A stretch of 56,599 nt of DNA from Clostridia bacterium (GTDB taxonomy: Bacteria > Bacillota > Clostridia > Oscillospirales > CAG-272). Position 1 is the stretch's first letter. Each line of letters begins with the position of its first letter. The stretch lies in contig JAFTNJ010000008.1 in the NCBI GenBank assembly GCA_017451915.1, positions 1 through 56,599 of the forward strand. The letters are read 5' to 3'. The notes beneath the pieces are model-generated. The model ran no database searches. It was not told the origin of the DNA and worked only from the letters and a program-made list of their open reading frames with translations. Of this stretch, positions 41,739 to 49,677 are shown piece by piece. The position numbers and the translations under genes were made by a program.

Positions 41739-41767
41739 ATTATATCACAATTTTTGGAGAATGTAAA
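41739..41767 (-). promoter_or_regulatory. Promoter of the structured leader RNA
   Basis: Minus strand TTTACA (41767-41762), 17-bp spacer, TATAAT (41744-41739) with a TG extension; predicted start of RNA at about 41732, exactly at the P1 stem. Confidence 0.85.
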
Positions 41768-41949
41768 GAGATTTTCTAAAAAAGGCCGTGATACATTTAT
41801 TGGAACATACAGGAGAGCAAGACTCCTTACAAGATCCCGTCACGCTCCGCGCGCCGCCCTCCTTAAGGTCGGGTTCGACTGCGAAAACAGCCACCCCGGG
41901 CTGTTTTCTCCGCTCAGGATGACACGTTAAACGGGCGTTTTCATACACC

Positions 41950-41998
41950 GTAGGGGCGACCTGTGGTCGCCCGCGGGCGTTCAAAGAACGCCCCTACG
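41950..41998. repeat. Three-way-junction repeat, copy 2
   Basis: GTAG closes CTAC around two hairpins: GGGCGAC-CTGTG-GTCGCCC and GGGCGTTC-AAA-GAACGCCC. Compare the copy at 29622-29670. Confidence 0.8.
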
Positions 41999-42114
41999 AA
42001 TATATCAATTTTGTCGCTATGAACATATCACATCATTTTGCGAGCATAACGAGAAAACAAACCGCAAGCGGGACGGCCGCGCCTACTACAATGTAGCAAC
42101 GAAAACTTTTTTTT

Positions 42115-42383
42115 GTGTCATCCTGAGCGAAGTCGAACTTTTGCGCAATGAGAAAAGTTGCAAAGCAACGTTGCGAATGGAGCAAAAGCGCGAGACAAGG
42201 CGTGGAACGCCGGTCGAAGCGGGATCCACGAAGGATTACTGCTATCTTGTTGTTAGGAAAGTTACTTTTGTTAGCATATGAAGATAGCAAGACTCGTTAC
42301 GAGATCCCTTCGTCGCTTCGCTCCTTGGTTTTGCTCCTACGTCGCAAAACTTCGGCTTCGTTTCACTCCGCTCAGGATGACAC
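42115..42383. mobile_element. MITE-like element with 15-bp terminal inverted repeats
   Basis: GTGTCATCCTGAGCG at 42115-42129 is exactly complementary to 42369-42383; the pairing continues inward (GAAGTCGAACTTTTGCG against an imperfect complement). About 269 bp, no coding capacity. The right arm alone recurs at 41908-41925, so this is a dispersed, partly decayed family. Confidence 0.6.
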
Positions 42384-42407
42384 GTTAAACGGGCGTTTTC
42401 ATACACC

Positions 42408-42456
42408 GTAGGGGCGACCTGTGGTCGCCCGCGGGCGTTCAAAGAACGCCCCTACG
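42408..42456. repeat. Three-way-junction repeat, copy 3
   Basis: Identical to copy 2 at 41950-41998 and part of the 110-bp direct repeat. Confidence 0.8.
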
Positions 42457-42590
42457 AATATATCAATTTTGTCGCAGGAGCGACTGTTGCGAGCATAACG
42501 AGAAAACAAACCGCAAGCAGGACGGCCGCGCCTGTGCCGAATCGTTGTCCTTTTTCACTGTCAAAAAAGAGTCAAAATCCCGTCAAGCAC

Positions 42591-42619
42591 TTGACACATT
42601 CGCGTTTTACCATTATAAT
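42591..42619 (+). promoter_or_regulatory. Promoter of the ABC exporter operon
   Basis: TTGACA (42591-42596), 17-bp spacer, TATAAT (42614-42619). Confidence 0.92.
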
Positions 42620-42677
42620 AATAAGGTGATTGTTTTTATTTTTTCATCAATTTTTGTATGCAAGGGAGGCAACCGCT

Positions 42678-43712
42678 TTGATAGAAGTAAAAAATCTAAC
42701 CAAAGTGTACGGAAACCATACCGCCGTGGACGGTATGAGCTTTAAGATCTACAACGGAAAGATCTACGGATTCCTGGGCCCCAACGGCGCCGGAAAATCC
42801 ACCACCATGAACATGATGACGGGCTGTCTTTCCCCCACCGCGGGAAGCGTCCGCATCAACGGCTTTGACATCTATCGGGAGCCCCTGAAGGCCAAAAAAT
42901 GCATTGGCTATCTCCCCGAGATTCCTCCCGTCTACGGAGAAATGACCCCCTACGAGTACCTGCAGTTTGTGGCCGACGCCAAGGGCTTGACCTACGAGCG
43001 CGCCGTGCGCCAGGTGCAGGAGGCCATGGAGCTGACCGGAATTCTGGACATGAAGGACCGTTTGATCAAGAACCTCTCCAAGGGCTACCGCCAAAGAGTG
43101 GGCATTGCCCAGACCATGCTGGGGAATCCCGACATCATCATCCTCGACGAGCCCACCGTGGGACTGGATCCCAAGCAGATCATTGAGATCCGCGAGCTGA
43201 TCCGCCGCCTGGGCGAAACCAAGACCGTGATTGTGAGCAGCCATATCCTGGCCGAGATCCAGGAGGTCTGCGACCATGTGCTCATCATCTCGGGGGGCAA
43301 GCTGATTGCCAACGCTCCCATTGAGGAGCTGCAGGGTAAGGTCAACTCGGGCTGCAAGCTCAAGCTCTCGGTGCGCGGCGACGAGGCCGGCATCCTGGAG
43401 GTGCTGAACGCCATGGAGGCCATTACCACTTGCACCCTTTCCCCCTCCCGGGAGGAGGGCGTGGTCAACATGACCCTGAGCGTGGAGGGCGAGGAGGATC
43501 TGCGGGATCGCATCTTCTTTGCCATGGCCGACCGTCGCTACGCCGTGCTCTCCATGGAGCGGGAAGAAGAGAATCTGGAAAGCATCTTCCTGCGCCTGAC
43601 CGAGGAGGCCGCGTCGGCTCCCTCCGGGGCGACCAAAAAGTCCCGCGCCCTTCCCGAGCGGGACGGCGAATACGAACTGATCGACACCGACAAGGAGGAA
43701 AAAGAGAACTGA
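42678..43712 (+). CDS. ABC exporter ATPase (GldA/CcmA-like)
   Basis: 344 residues with a TTG start at 42678, fixed by AAGGGAGG eight bases upstream and by the first residues IEVKNLTKVYG. Walker A GPNGAGKS near 37, signature LSKGYRQR near 135, Walker B IIILDEPTVGLD near 153, His switch in VSSHIL. The C-terminal ~100 residues (VRGDEAGILEVLNAME on) are a regulatory extension common in ABC-2 exporters. It drives the permease at 43714 and works with the accessory protein at 44593. Confidence 0.94.
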   Translation: MIEVKNLTKVYGNHTAVDGMSFKIYNGKIYGFLGPNGAGKSTTMNMMTGCLSPTAGSVRINGFDIYREPLKAKKCIGYLPEIPPVYGEMTPYEYLQFVADAKGLTYERAVRQVQEAMELTGILDMKDRLIKNLSKGYRQRVGIAQTMLGNPDIIILDEPTVGLDPKQIIEIRELIRRLGETKTVIVSSHILAEIQEVCDHVLIISGGKLIANAPIEELQGKVNSGCKLKLSVRGDEAGILEVLNAMEAITTCTLSPSREEGVVNMTLSVEGEEDLRDRIFFAMADRRYAVLSMEREEENLESIFLRLTEEAASAPSGATKKSRALPERDGEYELIDTDKEEKEN

Positions 43713-43713
43713 T

Positions 43714-44577
43714 ATGTCTGCCATCTATCGAAAAGAACTCCATTTGTACTTTCGCAGTGCCTTCGGTTACGTGATCATGGCTCTGCTCCTGCTCTTTGAG
43801 GGCGTGTTCGTTACCGTCTTTAATCTCGCCCTTTCCTCCTCGGATTTTCTCTATTCCCTGGATGCCATGAAGCTGGTGCTGATCCTGCTTCTTCCCCTTC
43901 TGGCCATGCGTACCGTGGCCGAGGAGCGACACACCCACACCGACCAGCTCCTCTTTTCTCTCCCCTTGCGCTTGAGGGACGTGGTTCTTGGCAAATACTT
44001 TGCTATGCTCACCCTCTTTGCCATTCCCACCCTGGTCACCGCCCTCTATCCCCTGCTGCTCAGCGGCATGGGAAGCGTTTCCCTGCCCACCGCCTACACC
44101 GCTCTCTTTGGCTATTTCCTCATGGGTGCCGCGGTGATCGCCCTGTGTGCCTTTGTTTGTTCCCTGGTGGAGAACCAGATCCTTGCCGCCGCCTTGAGCG
44201 TGGGCGCCTGCCTCTTGTTCTACTTTATGGACATGCTCTCGGGAATCCTCCCCGCCACGGCCCTGGCCTCCTATCTGTTTTGCCTGCTGGGGGCACTCTT
44301 GCTGGGGCTTTTGTCCTGGCGACTGAGCCGTAGCCTTCCCTTTGGTCTTATCACGGCCATCCTGTTGGTGCTCGTCACCTCTCTGGTCTACTTCATCAAT
44401 GCCGACCTCTTTGTTTGTCTGGTTCCCAATTTCCTGACAAGCATCAACGTCTTTGGTCGGATGCTGGGCTTCTCCTACGGGCATCTGGACCTGGGCGGCA
44501 TCCTGTTCTTCCTCAGCTTTATCACGGTTTTCCTGTTCTTTACCGTACAGTCCATGGAAAACCGTCGCCGCGCGTGA
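43714..44577 (+). CDS. ABC-2 type permease (GldF-like)
   Basis: 287 residues with six hydrophobic spans. It opens with IYRKELHLYFRSAFGYVIMALLL, has a RTVAEERHTHTDQLLFSLPLRLRDVVLGKY coupling loop near 65-95 and ends in ENRRR. The start follows the ATPase stop by one base; AAGGAGG is 14 bases upstream, inside the ATPase end. It forms the membrane pore of the exporter. In gliding bacteria GldF is part of a secretion machine; in Clostridia the cargo is unknown. Confidence 0.9.
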   Translation: MSAIYRKELHLYFRSAFGYVIMALLLLFEGVFVTVFNLALSSSDFLYSLDAMKLVLILLLPLLAMRTVAEERHTHTDQLLFSLPLRLRDVVLGKYFAMLTLFAIPTLVTALYPLLLSGMGSVSLPTAYTALFGYFLMGAAVIALCAFVCSLVENQILAAALSVGACLLFYFMDMLSGILPATALASYLFCLLGALLLGLLSWRLSRSLPFGLITAILLVLVTSLVYFINADLFVCLVPNFLTSINVFGRMLGFSYGHLDLGGILFFLSFITVFLFFTVQSMENRRRA

Positions 44578-44592
44578 TTGGAGGTGCATCCT

Positions 44593-46107
44593 ATGCAACA
44601 TGAAACCAATACCAAACAGACCCTGTTCTCGGGTGCCCGCCGTGACGGCATGATCACCGTGGGCTGGGTGCTCCTGCTCCTGACCGTTGCCATTCTGATC
44701 AATTCCCTGGTGGGACTTCTCCCCGCCCATATCCTCAAGCCCGACGTTACCAACTCCAATACCTTCCGTCTGTCCTCCACCACCGTCAACTGGCTCCAGG
44801 ATGACCTGCAGGAGCCCGTGACCCTTTACCTGATCTGCGAGGGCGGAAGCGCGGGAACCGAAAATGAGATCTTCCTTTTCCTCTCCCGCTTTGCCGCGGT
44901 AACCGACAAGGTGACCCTGGAGGTCATTGATCCCGCCGTTTCCCCCGAGTTCATTGCCGCCTACGGCGGAGAATGGCCCGAGAACCTGAGCGTGATCGTG
45001 CAGAGTTCCAAGCGTTACAAGCTTTTGACCAACAGCGACCTCTACTATTACTACAACGAGGAGCTCTCCATGACCTTTACTCCCACCGAGTACCAGGCCT
45101 ACTGCAATCAGTTCATGGAGCTGATCCAGCAGAATGCCGACTACCAAAGCGTTTACCTCTCCTTTGTGGAGGGCACCACGCCCATGTTTGACGGCGACAG
45201 CAAGGTGACCAACGCCATGCATTTTGTGACCCTGGACAAGATCTCGGTGCTTTACACCTACACCGGAAAGGCCACCGCCCTGGATACCAAGCTGGAGGCC
45301 AACCTGCTCCTCAACGGCTACGAAATGAAGACCCTGCTCTCCATTCAGAGCATTCCCTCCGACTGCGATCTTTTGATGATCCACACCATTTCCTCGGATC
45401 TGACCGAGGCCGAGGCCGCCGCCCTGAAGGCTTATCTGGGACGGGGCGGAAAGCTCTTCCTTACCACCCACTATCAGCTGGGGGCTCTGCCCAATCTGGG
45501 AAGCGTGCTTTCGACCTACGGCATGAGCTACGCAGAAAAGACCAATCTGGTGTATGAAGGAAATACCGACTACTTCCTGAGCGATTCCTCCTACTCCTAC
45601 CCCTACTACATCCTGGCTCACGTGGCACGGCATGAGGCCACGGGCAACTTTGACGGAAGCTTTGTGGCTCCCTTTGCCCACGCCATTACGCTGACGGAAA
45701 CCAACGGCGTAACCCTGACGCCCTGGCTCTATACCTCGGAAAGCGGTTATCAGGTCTATGCCGACACCACCTCCGAAACCAAGCCGGAATACGGCACCCA
45801 AGTTTTTGGAGCCCTGGCGGAATCCGGAGACACCAAGATCCTTTGGTTGGCCTGCGCCTCCGCCGCCACCTCCGACGGCAACTCCATGGCCTCCGGCGGC
45901 AACTTCAGTCTGCTCCTCTCGGCCGTGCAATGGCTCAGCGGCTCGAACAACGCCGGCATTGCCATTGATTCTGCCACCATTCCCTCGGGCTCCATCAGCG
46001 TCACCGTTGGTCAGTTCGCCCTTTGGGCCGTGGTCATCGTTCTTCTGCTGCCCCTGGGCACCCTGGTAGCAGGCATCCTGGTCTGGTACTCCAGAAAACG
46101 CAGATAA
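44593..46107 (+). CDS. ABC exporter accessory protein (GldG-like, periplasm-facing)
   Basis: 504 residues. Start at 44593 with GGAGGT upstream. One N-terminal membrane span (about 20-38), a large extracytoplasmic alpha/beta domain (about 45-445) and a C-terminal membrane span (about 470-495) before a short charged tail (WYSRKRR). This layout and the gene order ATPase-permease-accessory match GldG-type ABC partners with a ThuA/DUF4350-like fold. It likely positions the substrate or extends the channel. Confidence 0.85.
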   Translation: MQHETNTKQTLFSGARRDGMITVGWVLLLLTVAILINSLVGLLPAHILKPDVTNSNTFRLSSTTVNWLQDDLQEPVTLYLICEGGSAGTENEIFLFLSRFAAVTDKVTLEVIDPAVSPEFIAAYGGEWPENLSVIVQSSKRYKLLTNSDLYYYYNEELSMTFTPTEYQAYCNQFMELIQQNADYQSVYLSFVEGTTPMFDGDSKVTNAMHFVTLDKISVLYTYTGKATALDTKLEANLLLNGYEMKTLLSIQSIPSDCDLLMIHTISSDLTEAEAAALKAYLGRGGKLFLTTHYQLGALPNLGSVLSTYGMSYAEKTNLVYEGNTDYFLSDSSYSYPYYILAHVARHEATGNFDGSFVAPFAHAITLTETNGVTLTPWLYTSESGYQVYADTTSETKPEYGTQVFGALAESGDTKILWLACASAATSDGNSMASGGNFSLLLSAVQWLSGSNNAGIAIDSATIPSGSISVTVGQFALWAVVIVLLLPLGTLVAGILVWYSRKRR

Positions 46108-46120
46108 TAACTACCTACGC

Positions 46121-46171
46121 ATCGACCTCCTGTCTTTTCCTCTTGGGCGAAAAGAAAGGAGGTCGATTTTT
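46121..46171 (+). terminator. Terminator whose 3' arm contains the next gene's ribosome binding site
   Basis: ATCGACCTCC (46121-46130) pairs perfectly with GGAGGTCGAT (46158-46167), extended by TCTTTTC / GAAAAGA with one mismatch; TTTTT follows at 46167-46171 and ATG at 46172. The Shine-Dalgarno AAAGGAGG (46155-46162) of the 46172 gene lies in the stem. Confidence 0.8.
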
Positions 46172-46522
46172 ATGAAAAAAATTCCCTGGAAGCGCGTCGT
46201 CCGCTTTCTGCTCAATCCCCGTCTGCTTTTCTGCCTGTCGGTGGCTTGGCTTCTGACCAACGGCTGGGCCTATCTCCTCTTTGCCGCGGGAACCTATTGG
46301 GGAAATCCCTGGATGCTGGGCATCGCGGGGACGTATCTGACCTTCCTCTGGCTCCCCATCTCCCCCGAGAAGCTCCTGACCCTGCTGATCGCCGTGGGAC
46401 TGTTGCGTCTCCTGTTTCCCAAGGACGAGCAAACCCTGGGCACCCTGCGTCAATGGCAAAAAAAGCTTTCCGTGAAAAAAGCAAAGAAGAAGGAAAAGGA
46501 AAACCGGACGGGAAAGGAATAA
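46172..46522 (+). CDS. Small hydrophobic protein with basic tail
   Basis: 116 residues. Three hydrophobic stretches (about 15-32, 45-60, 66-82) and a Lys-rich C-terminus (QWQKKLSVKKAKKKEKEN). No family recognised. Its ribosome binding site is held inside a terminator-like hairpin directly before the ATG, so it may be made only when that hairpin is opened or the terminator is passed. Confidence 0.72.
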   Translation: MKKIPWKRVVRFLLNPRLLFCLSVAWLLTNGWAYLLFAAGTYWGNPWMLGIAGTYLTFLWLPISPEKLLTLLIAVGLLRLLFPKDEQTLGTLRQWQKKLSVKKAKKKEKENRTGKE

Positions 46523-46567
46523 TGGAAAAAGGCTGATTTTTTCTTGCCGTCTTTTTTAGAAAATCTA

Positions 46568-46596
46568 TTGACAAACGCTTCAAAAAGGGGTATGAT
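46568..46596 (+). promoter_or_regulatory. Promoter of the MATE pump gene
   Basis: TTGACA (46568-46573), 17-bp spacer, TATGAT (46591-46596). Confidence 0.85.
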
Positions 46597-46655
46597 AGGG
46601 GCGATCGGTTTTCACGTAAAACACTTTTTACTTACGGTAAAGGGAGGTACTTGTC

Positions 46656-48047
46656 TTGAACGCCGCAAAAACCAAACGTATATCCAAGGATTTTACCCAG
46701 GGTCCCCTTCTTCCCCAGATCCTGATGTTTGCTCTGCCCTTGATTGCCACCTCGGTGCTGCAACGTCTGTTCAACACCGCCGACGCGGTGATGGTAGGCT
46801 CCTTTTGCGGAACCCCCGAGGAGTGTGAGACCGCCCTGGCGGCGGTGGGCTCCTGCGGTTCTCTGATCGATTTGATCGTCAGCCTGTTTATGGGACTTGC
46901 CGTAGGCGCGGGAATCTGCGTGGCTCACGACATTGGCGCCAAGCTCTTCCACGACGTGAGCCGTGTGGTACATACCGCCGTGATCGCCGCCGGCGTTTGC
47001 GGAATCTTCGTTATGCTGTTCGGTCTTTTGATGGCGCGCCCTCTCCTTGCGGCCATGGGCACCGGAAACGGTGACACCGCCGTACTGGATCAGGCGGTCC
47101 TCTATATGCAGGCCTATTTTTGCGGTATCCCCGCGAGTCTTCTTTATAACTATTGCGCCGCCATGCTCCGCTCCTCGGGAGACTCCACCCACCCCATGAT
47201 CTTTCTGACGGTGGCAGGTGTGGTCAACGTCCTTCTCAACGGAGTTACCGTGATCGGCTTTGGAATGGGCGCCATGGGCGTTGGTCTTGCCACCGCCGTT
47301 TCCCAATGGGTAGCCTGCATCTGGATCCTGCTCTTTATGATCCGCTCCGATGGCCCCTGCAAGCTGGAGCTGAAAAAGCTGCGCGTGGATCGAAAAAAGC
47401 TGCGCCGCATCATTCTTCTCGGCATTCCCGCGGGAATCCAGGGCTCTTTGTTCTCGGTCTCCAACGTGCTGATCCAATCCTCCATGAACAGCTTTGGCAA
47501 GGTGATTGTAGCCGGAAACACGGCGGCCAGCAACCTGGAGGGCTACATCTACGCCACGCAAAACGCCCTCTACCACACCGCTCTGACCTTTGTGGGACAG
47601 AACGTGGGCGCGCGGAAGTTTGACCGACTGAAAAAATGCATTCTTTGGTGCGTGATCGTAGTGACCGTGATCGGCCTCTTCTTTGGTTTGACGGCCTACA
47701 TCTTTGGTGAGACGCTGTTGAGCATCTTTGCCCCCGACAACGAGGCCGTGGTACAGGCAGGACTGAGAAAGCTGGCCATTACCGGCCTGACCCAGTTCCT
47801 TTGCGGACTTATGGAGGTAGGCTGCGGCATCATGCGCGGTTTGGGAAATTCGGTTACCCCCATGATCGTTTCCCTGGTTGGCTCCTGCGTTCTGCGTGTG
47901 GTCTGGATCTATACCGTCTTTGCCCTTTACCCCTCCCCCGAGACTCTGTATATCTCCTACCCCGTGACCTGGATCATCACGGCATCCACCCACTATCTGT
48001 TCTGCTTTGCCGCCCTGCGAAAAAAGCAACGAATGGCAACCGTTTAA
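46656..48047 (+). CDS. MATE-family efflux transporter
   Basis: 463 residues with a TTG start at 46656, set by AAAGGGAGG seven bases upstream; the N-terminus NAAKTKRISKDFTQGPLLPQ is typical for the family. Twelve spans in two halves, each starting with a MFALPLIATSVLQRLFNTADAVMVG- or RIILLGIPAGIQGSLFSVSNVLIQSS-type segment. It exports cationic or multidrug compounds using Na+ or H+ gradients. A hairpin follows the stop at 48065. Confidence 0.93.
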   Translation: MNAAKTKRISKDFTQGPLLPQILMFALPLIATSVLQRLFNTADAVMVGSFCGTPEECETALAAVGSCGSLIDLIVSLFMGLAVGAGICVAHDIGAKLFHDVSRVVHTAVIAAGVCGIFVMLFGLLMARPLLAAMGTGNGDTAVLDQAVLYMQAYFCGIPASLLYNYCAAMLRSSGDSTHPMIFLTVAGVVNVLLNGVTVIGFGMGAMGVGLATAVSQWVACIWILLFMIRSDGPCKLELKKLRVDRKKLRRIILLGIPAGIQGSLFSVSNVLIQSSMNSFGKVIVAGNTAASNLEGYIYATQNALYHTALTFVGQNVGARKFDRLKKCILWCVIVVTVIGLFFGLTAYIFGETLLSIFAPDNEAVVQAGLRKLAITGLTQFLCGLMEVGCGIMRGLGNSVTPMIVSLVGSCVLRVVWIYTVFALYPSPETLYISYPVTWIITASTHYLFCFAALRKKQRMATV

Positions 48048-48416
48048 AAAATTTGAAATAGAAACACCGAGGGATCTCTGCACAAAGCAGAGATCCCTCG
48101 CAGACGATAGACAAAAGGATAACCAATCGACAAAAGTACAATCGCCTTAGCCACTTTTTTCTTTGAAGCCAAAGGCACAAAGAAAAAAGTTATCAAAAAA
48201 GAAACGCCTAGGAGGATTTCGCGCTCTGCAGAGCGCGAGGAGGCTTACGCAGCCTCCACTGCGCGAGCTTTTGAAAAAGCTCGACCAAAACTTTCGCCAA
48301 GCTGACGAATCTCGTTCGTTGGGGCTACACGCACCGAGGGATCTCTGCACAAAGCAGAGATCCCTCGAAGGTTTTTTATCGGTTGATTCCAACGCCTCGC
48401 CCGGATGCCCGAAGGA
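48048..48416. repeat. Gene-free interval with duplicated hairpins
   Basis: A 36-bp block (48065-48100 and 48332-48367) is identical; each holds a perfect 14-bp stem CGAGGGATCTCTGC / GCAGAGATCCCTCG around ACAAA. Between them lie further palindromes: GCGCTCTGCAGAGCGC (48221-48236), GGAGGCT-TACGC-AGCCTCC and CGAGCTTTT-GA-AAAAGCTCG. No gene. Confidence 0.8.
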
Positions 48417-48629
48417 TCAATCCTCCCGGGGCTCGAACTCCGAGAGGTCGATGGCGCGGAGCGCGGCGGGATCCATGCGTCCCTTGGCGCGCTCAAAATA
48501 CTGGACGTTGTTCCGCAGAAGCATCAAAATATGATTGTTGGGAGAACGGCCCTCGGCCTTGGATACGTAAAGCAGCTTGCGCAGCAGATCCTCGGGGATC
48601 CGCAGGGTCAGCTCGGGTTGATTTTTCAT
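48417..48629 (-). CDS. Small ribbon-helix-helix (Arc/MetJ-like) protein
   Basis: 70 residues. The first ~45 residues fit a ribbon-helix-helix fold: an ELTLRIPEDLLRKLLYVSKAEGRSPNNHILMLLRNNVQYF pattern with a basic beta strand (LTLRI) and two helices, as in Arc and CopG. Such proteins bind DNA as dimers and are often antitoxins, but no toxin gene is adjacent. AGGAGAG precedes the ATG. It follows the membrane-protein gene by 23 bases and shares its promoter. Confidence 0.75.
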   Translation of the reverse strand: MKNQPELTLRIPEDLLRKLLYVSKAEGRSPNNHILMLLRNNVQYFERAKGRMDPAALRAIDLSEFEPRED

Positions 48630-48652
48630 AGTACTCTCCTTTCCTGACGTGC

Positions 48653-49213
48653 TCAGTAGCTCTTGCGTCCGGCAGACAGTGCCGACGCGTTATAATAGCG
48701 AAGGATCTTGAGCGCCTTTTCGTTGGGCTCAAACCAAAGCAGGTTCCGCTTGCCGTCCTCATCCTTCCAGGTGGCGGCATAGAGGTCGGGGGCCGATTGG
48801 TCCGACGCGGCGTAGATCGTTCTCTCGGGCTGGTAGGCATTGGCCTTATCAACAAACTCCTCGGTAGCGGGATAGATCTCGGCCAGCTCCCGAATGGTAA
48901 CGGTCACCAGCTCCTTGCGGCTCCTCCCTCCCAGAATGCGGCTGACGGTAAGCTTGCCCGAAAAGAAGGAATACTCGTATTCCACCTGGGTAAACCGCCA
49001 GGTCAGAAAGACCAGGATCCAAAGAGACAGGGGGACGAAGGCCAGCAAAGGAACGATCAAACGAAACATCATTCCCCCGGCCAAAAGTGCCACCGCCCAC
49101 AAGACATATACCATTATCAGCGCCATGCGCTTCATCATCAAAACAGGGGTTTTCTTCTCTGCCACCACGTACTCAAAGGCAGAGCCCGACCCCAGACCCA
49201 TATCCGAATTCAT
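48653..49213 (-). CDS. Hypothetical membrane protein
   Basis: 186 residues. Two adjacent membrane spans (about 30-48 and 53-70) separate a short N-terminus (FEYVVAEKKTPVLMMKRM) from a C-terminal cytoplasmic domain (about 80-186) that is strand-rich and resembles a small lipid-associated PH-like fold. I recognise the type from other Clostridia but not a function. GGAGGAG precedes the ATG. First gene of a two-gene operon. Confidence 0.75.
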   Translation of the reverse strand: MNSDMGLGSGSAFEYVVAEKKTPVLMMKRMALIMVYVLWAVALLAGGMMFRLIVPLLAFVPLSLWILVFLTWRFTQVEYEYSFFSGKLTVSRILGGRSRKELVTVTIRELAEIYPATEEFVDKANAYQPERTIYAASDQSAPDLYAATWKDEDGKRNLLWFEPNEKALKILRYYNASALSAGRKSY

Positions 49214-49247
49214 CGTTCTCCTCCGTTCTTTTTTTCTTTCCGGAATT

Positions 49248-49276
49248 ATTTTATCACGGATTTAAAATACTGTCAA
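49248..49276 (-). promoter_or_regulatory. Promoter of the 49213 membrane-protein operon
   Basis: Minus strand TTGACA (49276-49271), 17-bp spacer, TAAAAT (49253-49248). Confidence 0.88.
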
Positions 49277-49316
49277 GGCGTATTGTAAAAAGTTTGCAAA
49301 AATCTTGCCCCGGGGC

Positions 49317-49345
49317 TTGATTAATTCCCCCGAATCATATATAAT
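49317..49345 (+). promoter_or_regulatory. Promoter of the ACT-UPF0210 operon
   Basis: TTGATT (49317-49322), 17-bp spacer, TATAAT (49340-49345), 45 bp before the ACT gene. Confidence 0.88.
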
Positions 49346-49390
49346 AATGGTATCGTTCTTATTTTCACTTTTGGAAAGGATTCCTTTACT

Positions 49391-49660
49391 ATGAAAGCAG
49401 TCATTACCGTAACCGGAAAGGATACCGTGGGCATCATTGCCGACGTTGCCACCCATTGCGCCAAATACGACGCCAACATTCTGGACATTACCCAGAGCGT
49501 TTTGGGCGAATATTTTGCCATGATCATGCTGGCCGATATCTCCAAGCTGAACATTGAGTTCGCCTCCTTTGTGGACATTCTGTCGGCGCTTGGCAATGAG
49601 AAGAACCTGGTGATCCACACCATGCATGAAGACATTTTTAATACCATGCATCACATCTGA
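49391..49660 (+). CDS. ACT-domain protein (UPF0237 type)
   Basis: 89 residues forming a single ACT domain: [25 protein letters not shown] at the N-terminus (ligand-binding turn) and a second beta-alpha unit ending in [14 protein letters not shown]. The family is nearly always encoded next to a UPF0210 protein, as here (17 bases upstream of its start), and may sense an amino acid. AAAGGATT precedes the ATG. Confidence 0.92.
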   Translation: MKAVITVTGKDTVGIIADVATHCAKYDANILDITQSVLGEYFAMIMLADISKLNIEFASFVDILSALGNEKNLVIHTMHEDIFNTMHHI

Positions 49661-49677
49661 GGAGGTCACGGGTTATT

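Larger units (their letters stand above)
41800..42540. repeat. Direct repeats in a gene-free repeat island
   Basis: A 110-bp block (41908-42017 and 42366-42475) is identical in both copies at a 458-bp offset. It is followed after a short divergent stretch by another shared segment of about 45 bp (42040-42084 and 42489-42533). No real gene; short open frames on the minus strand are in repeat sequence. The block includes the three-way-junction repeat. Confidence 0.85.

Noticed and set aside
41585-41745. T-box leader
   Set aside because: No specifier stem or the conserved T-box sequence (UGGNACCRCG type) is visible.
41745-42442. Short minus-strand frames sharing a start such as MNARGRPQVAP and a CHPER segment
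   Set aside because: They lie in duplicated repeat DNA; such translations are known to be spurious.
43465-45930. Minus-strand frame of about 821 residues opposite the ABC exporter
   Set aside because: Antisense to clear ABC genes, with no domain of its own.
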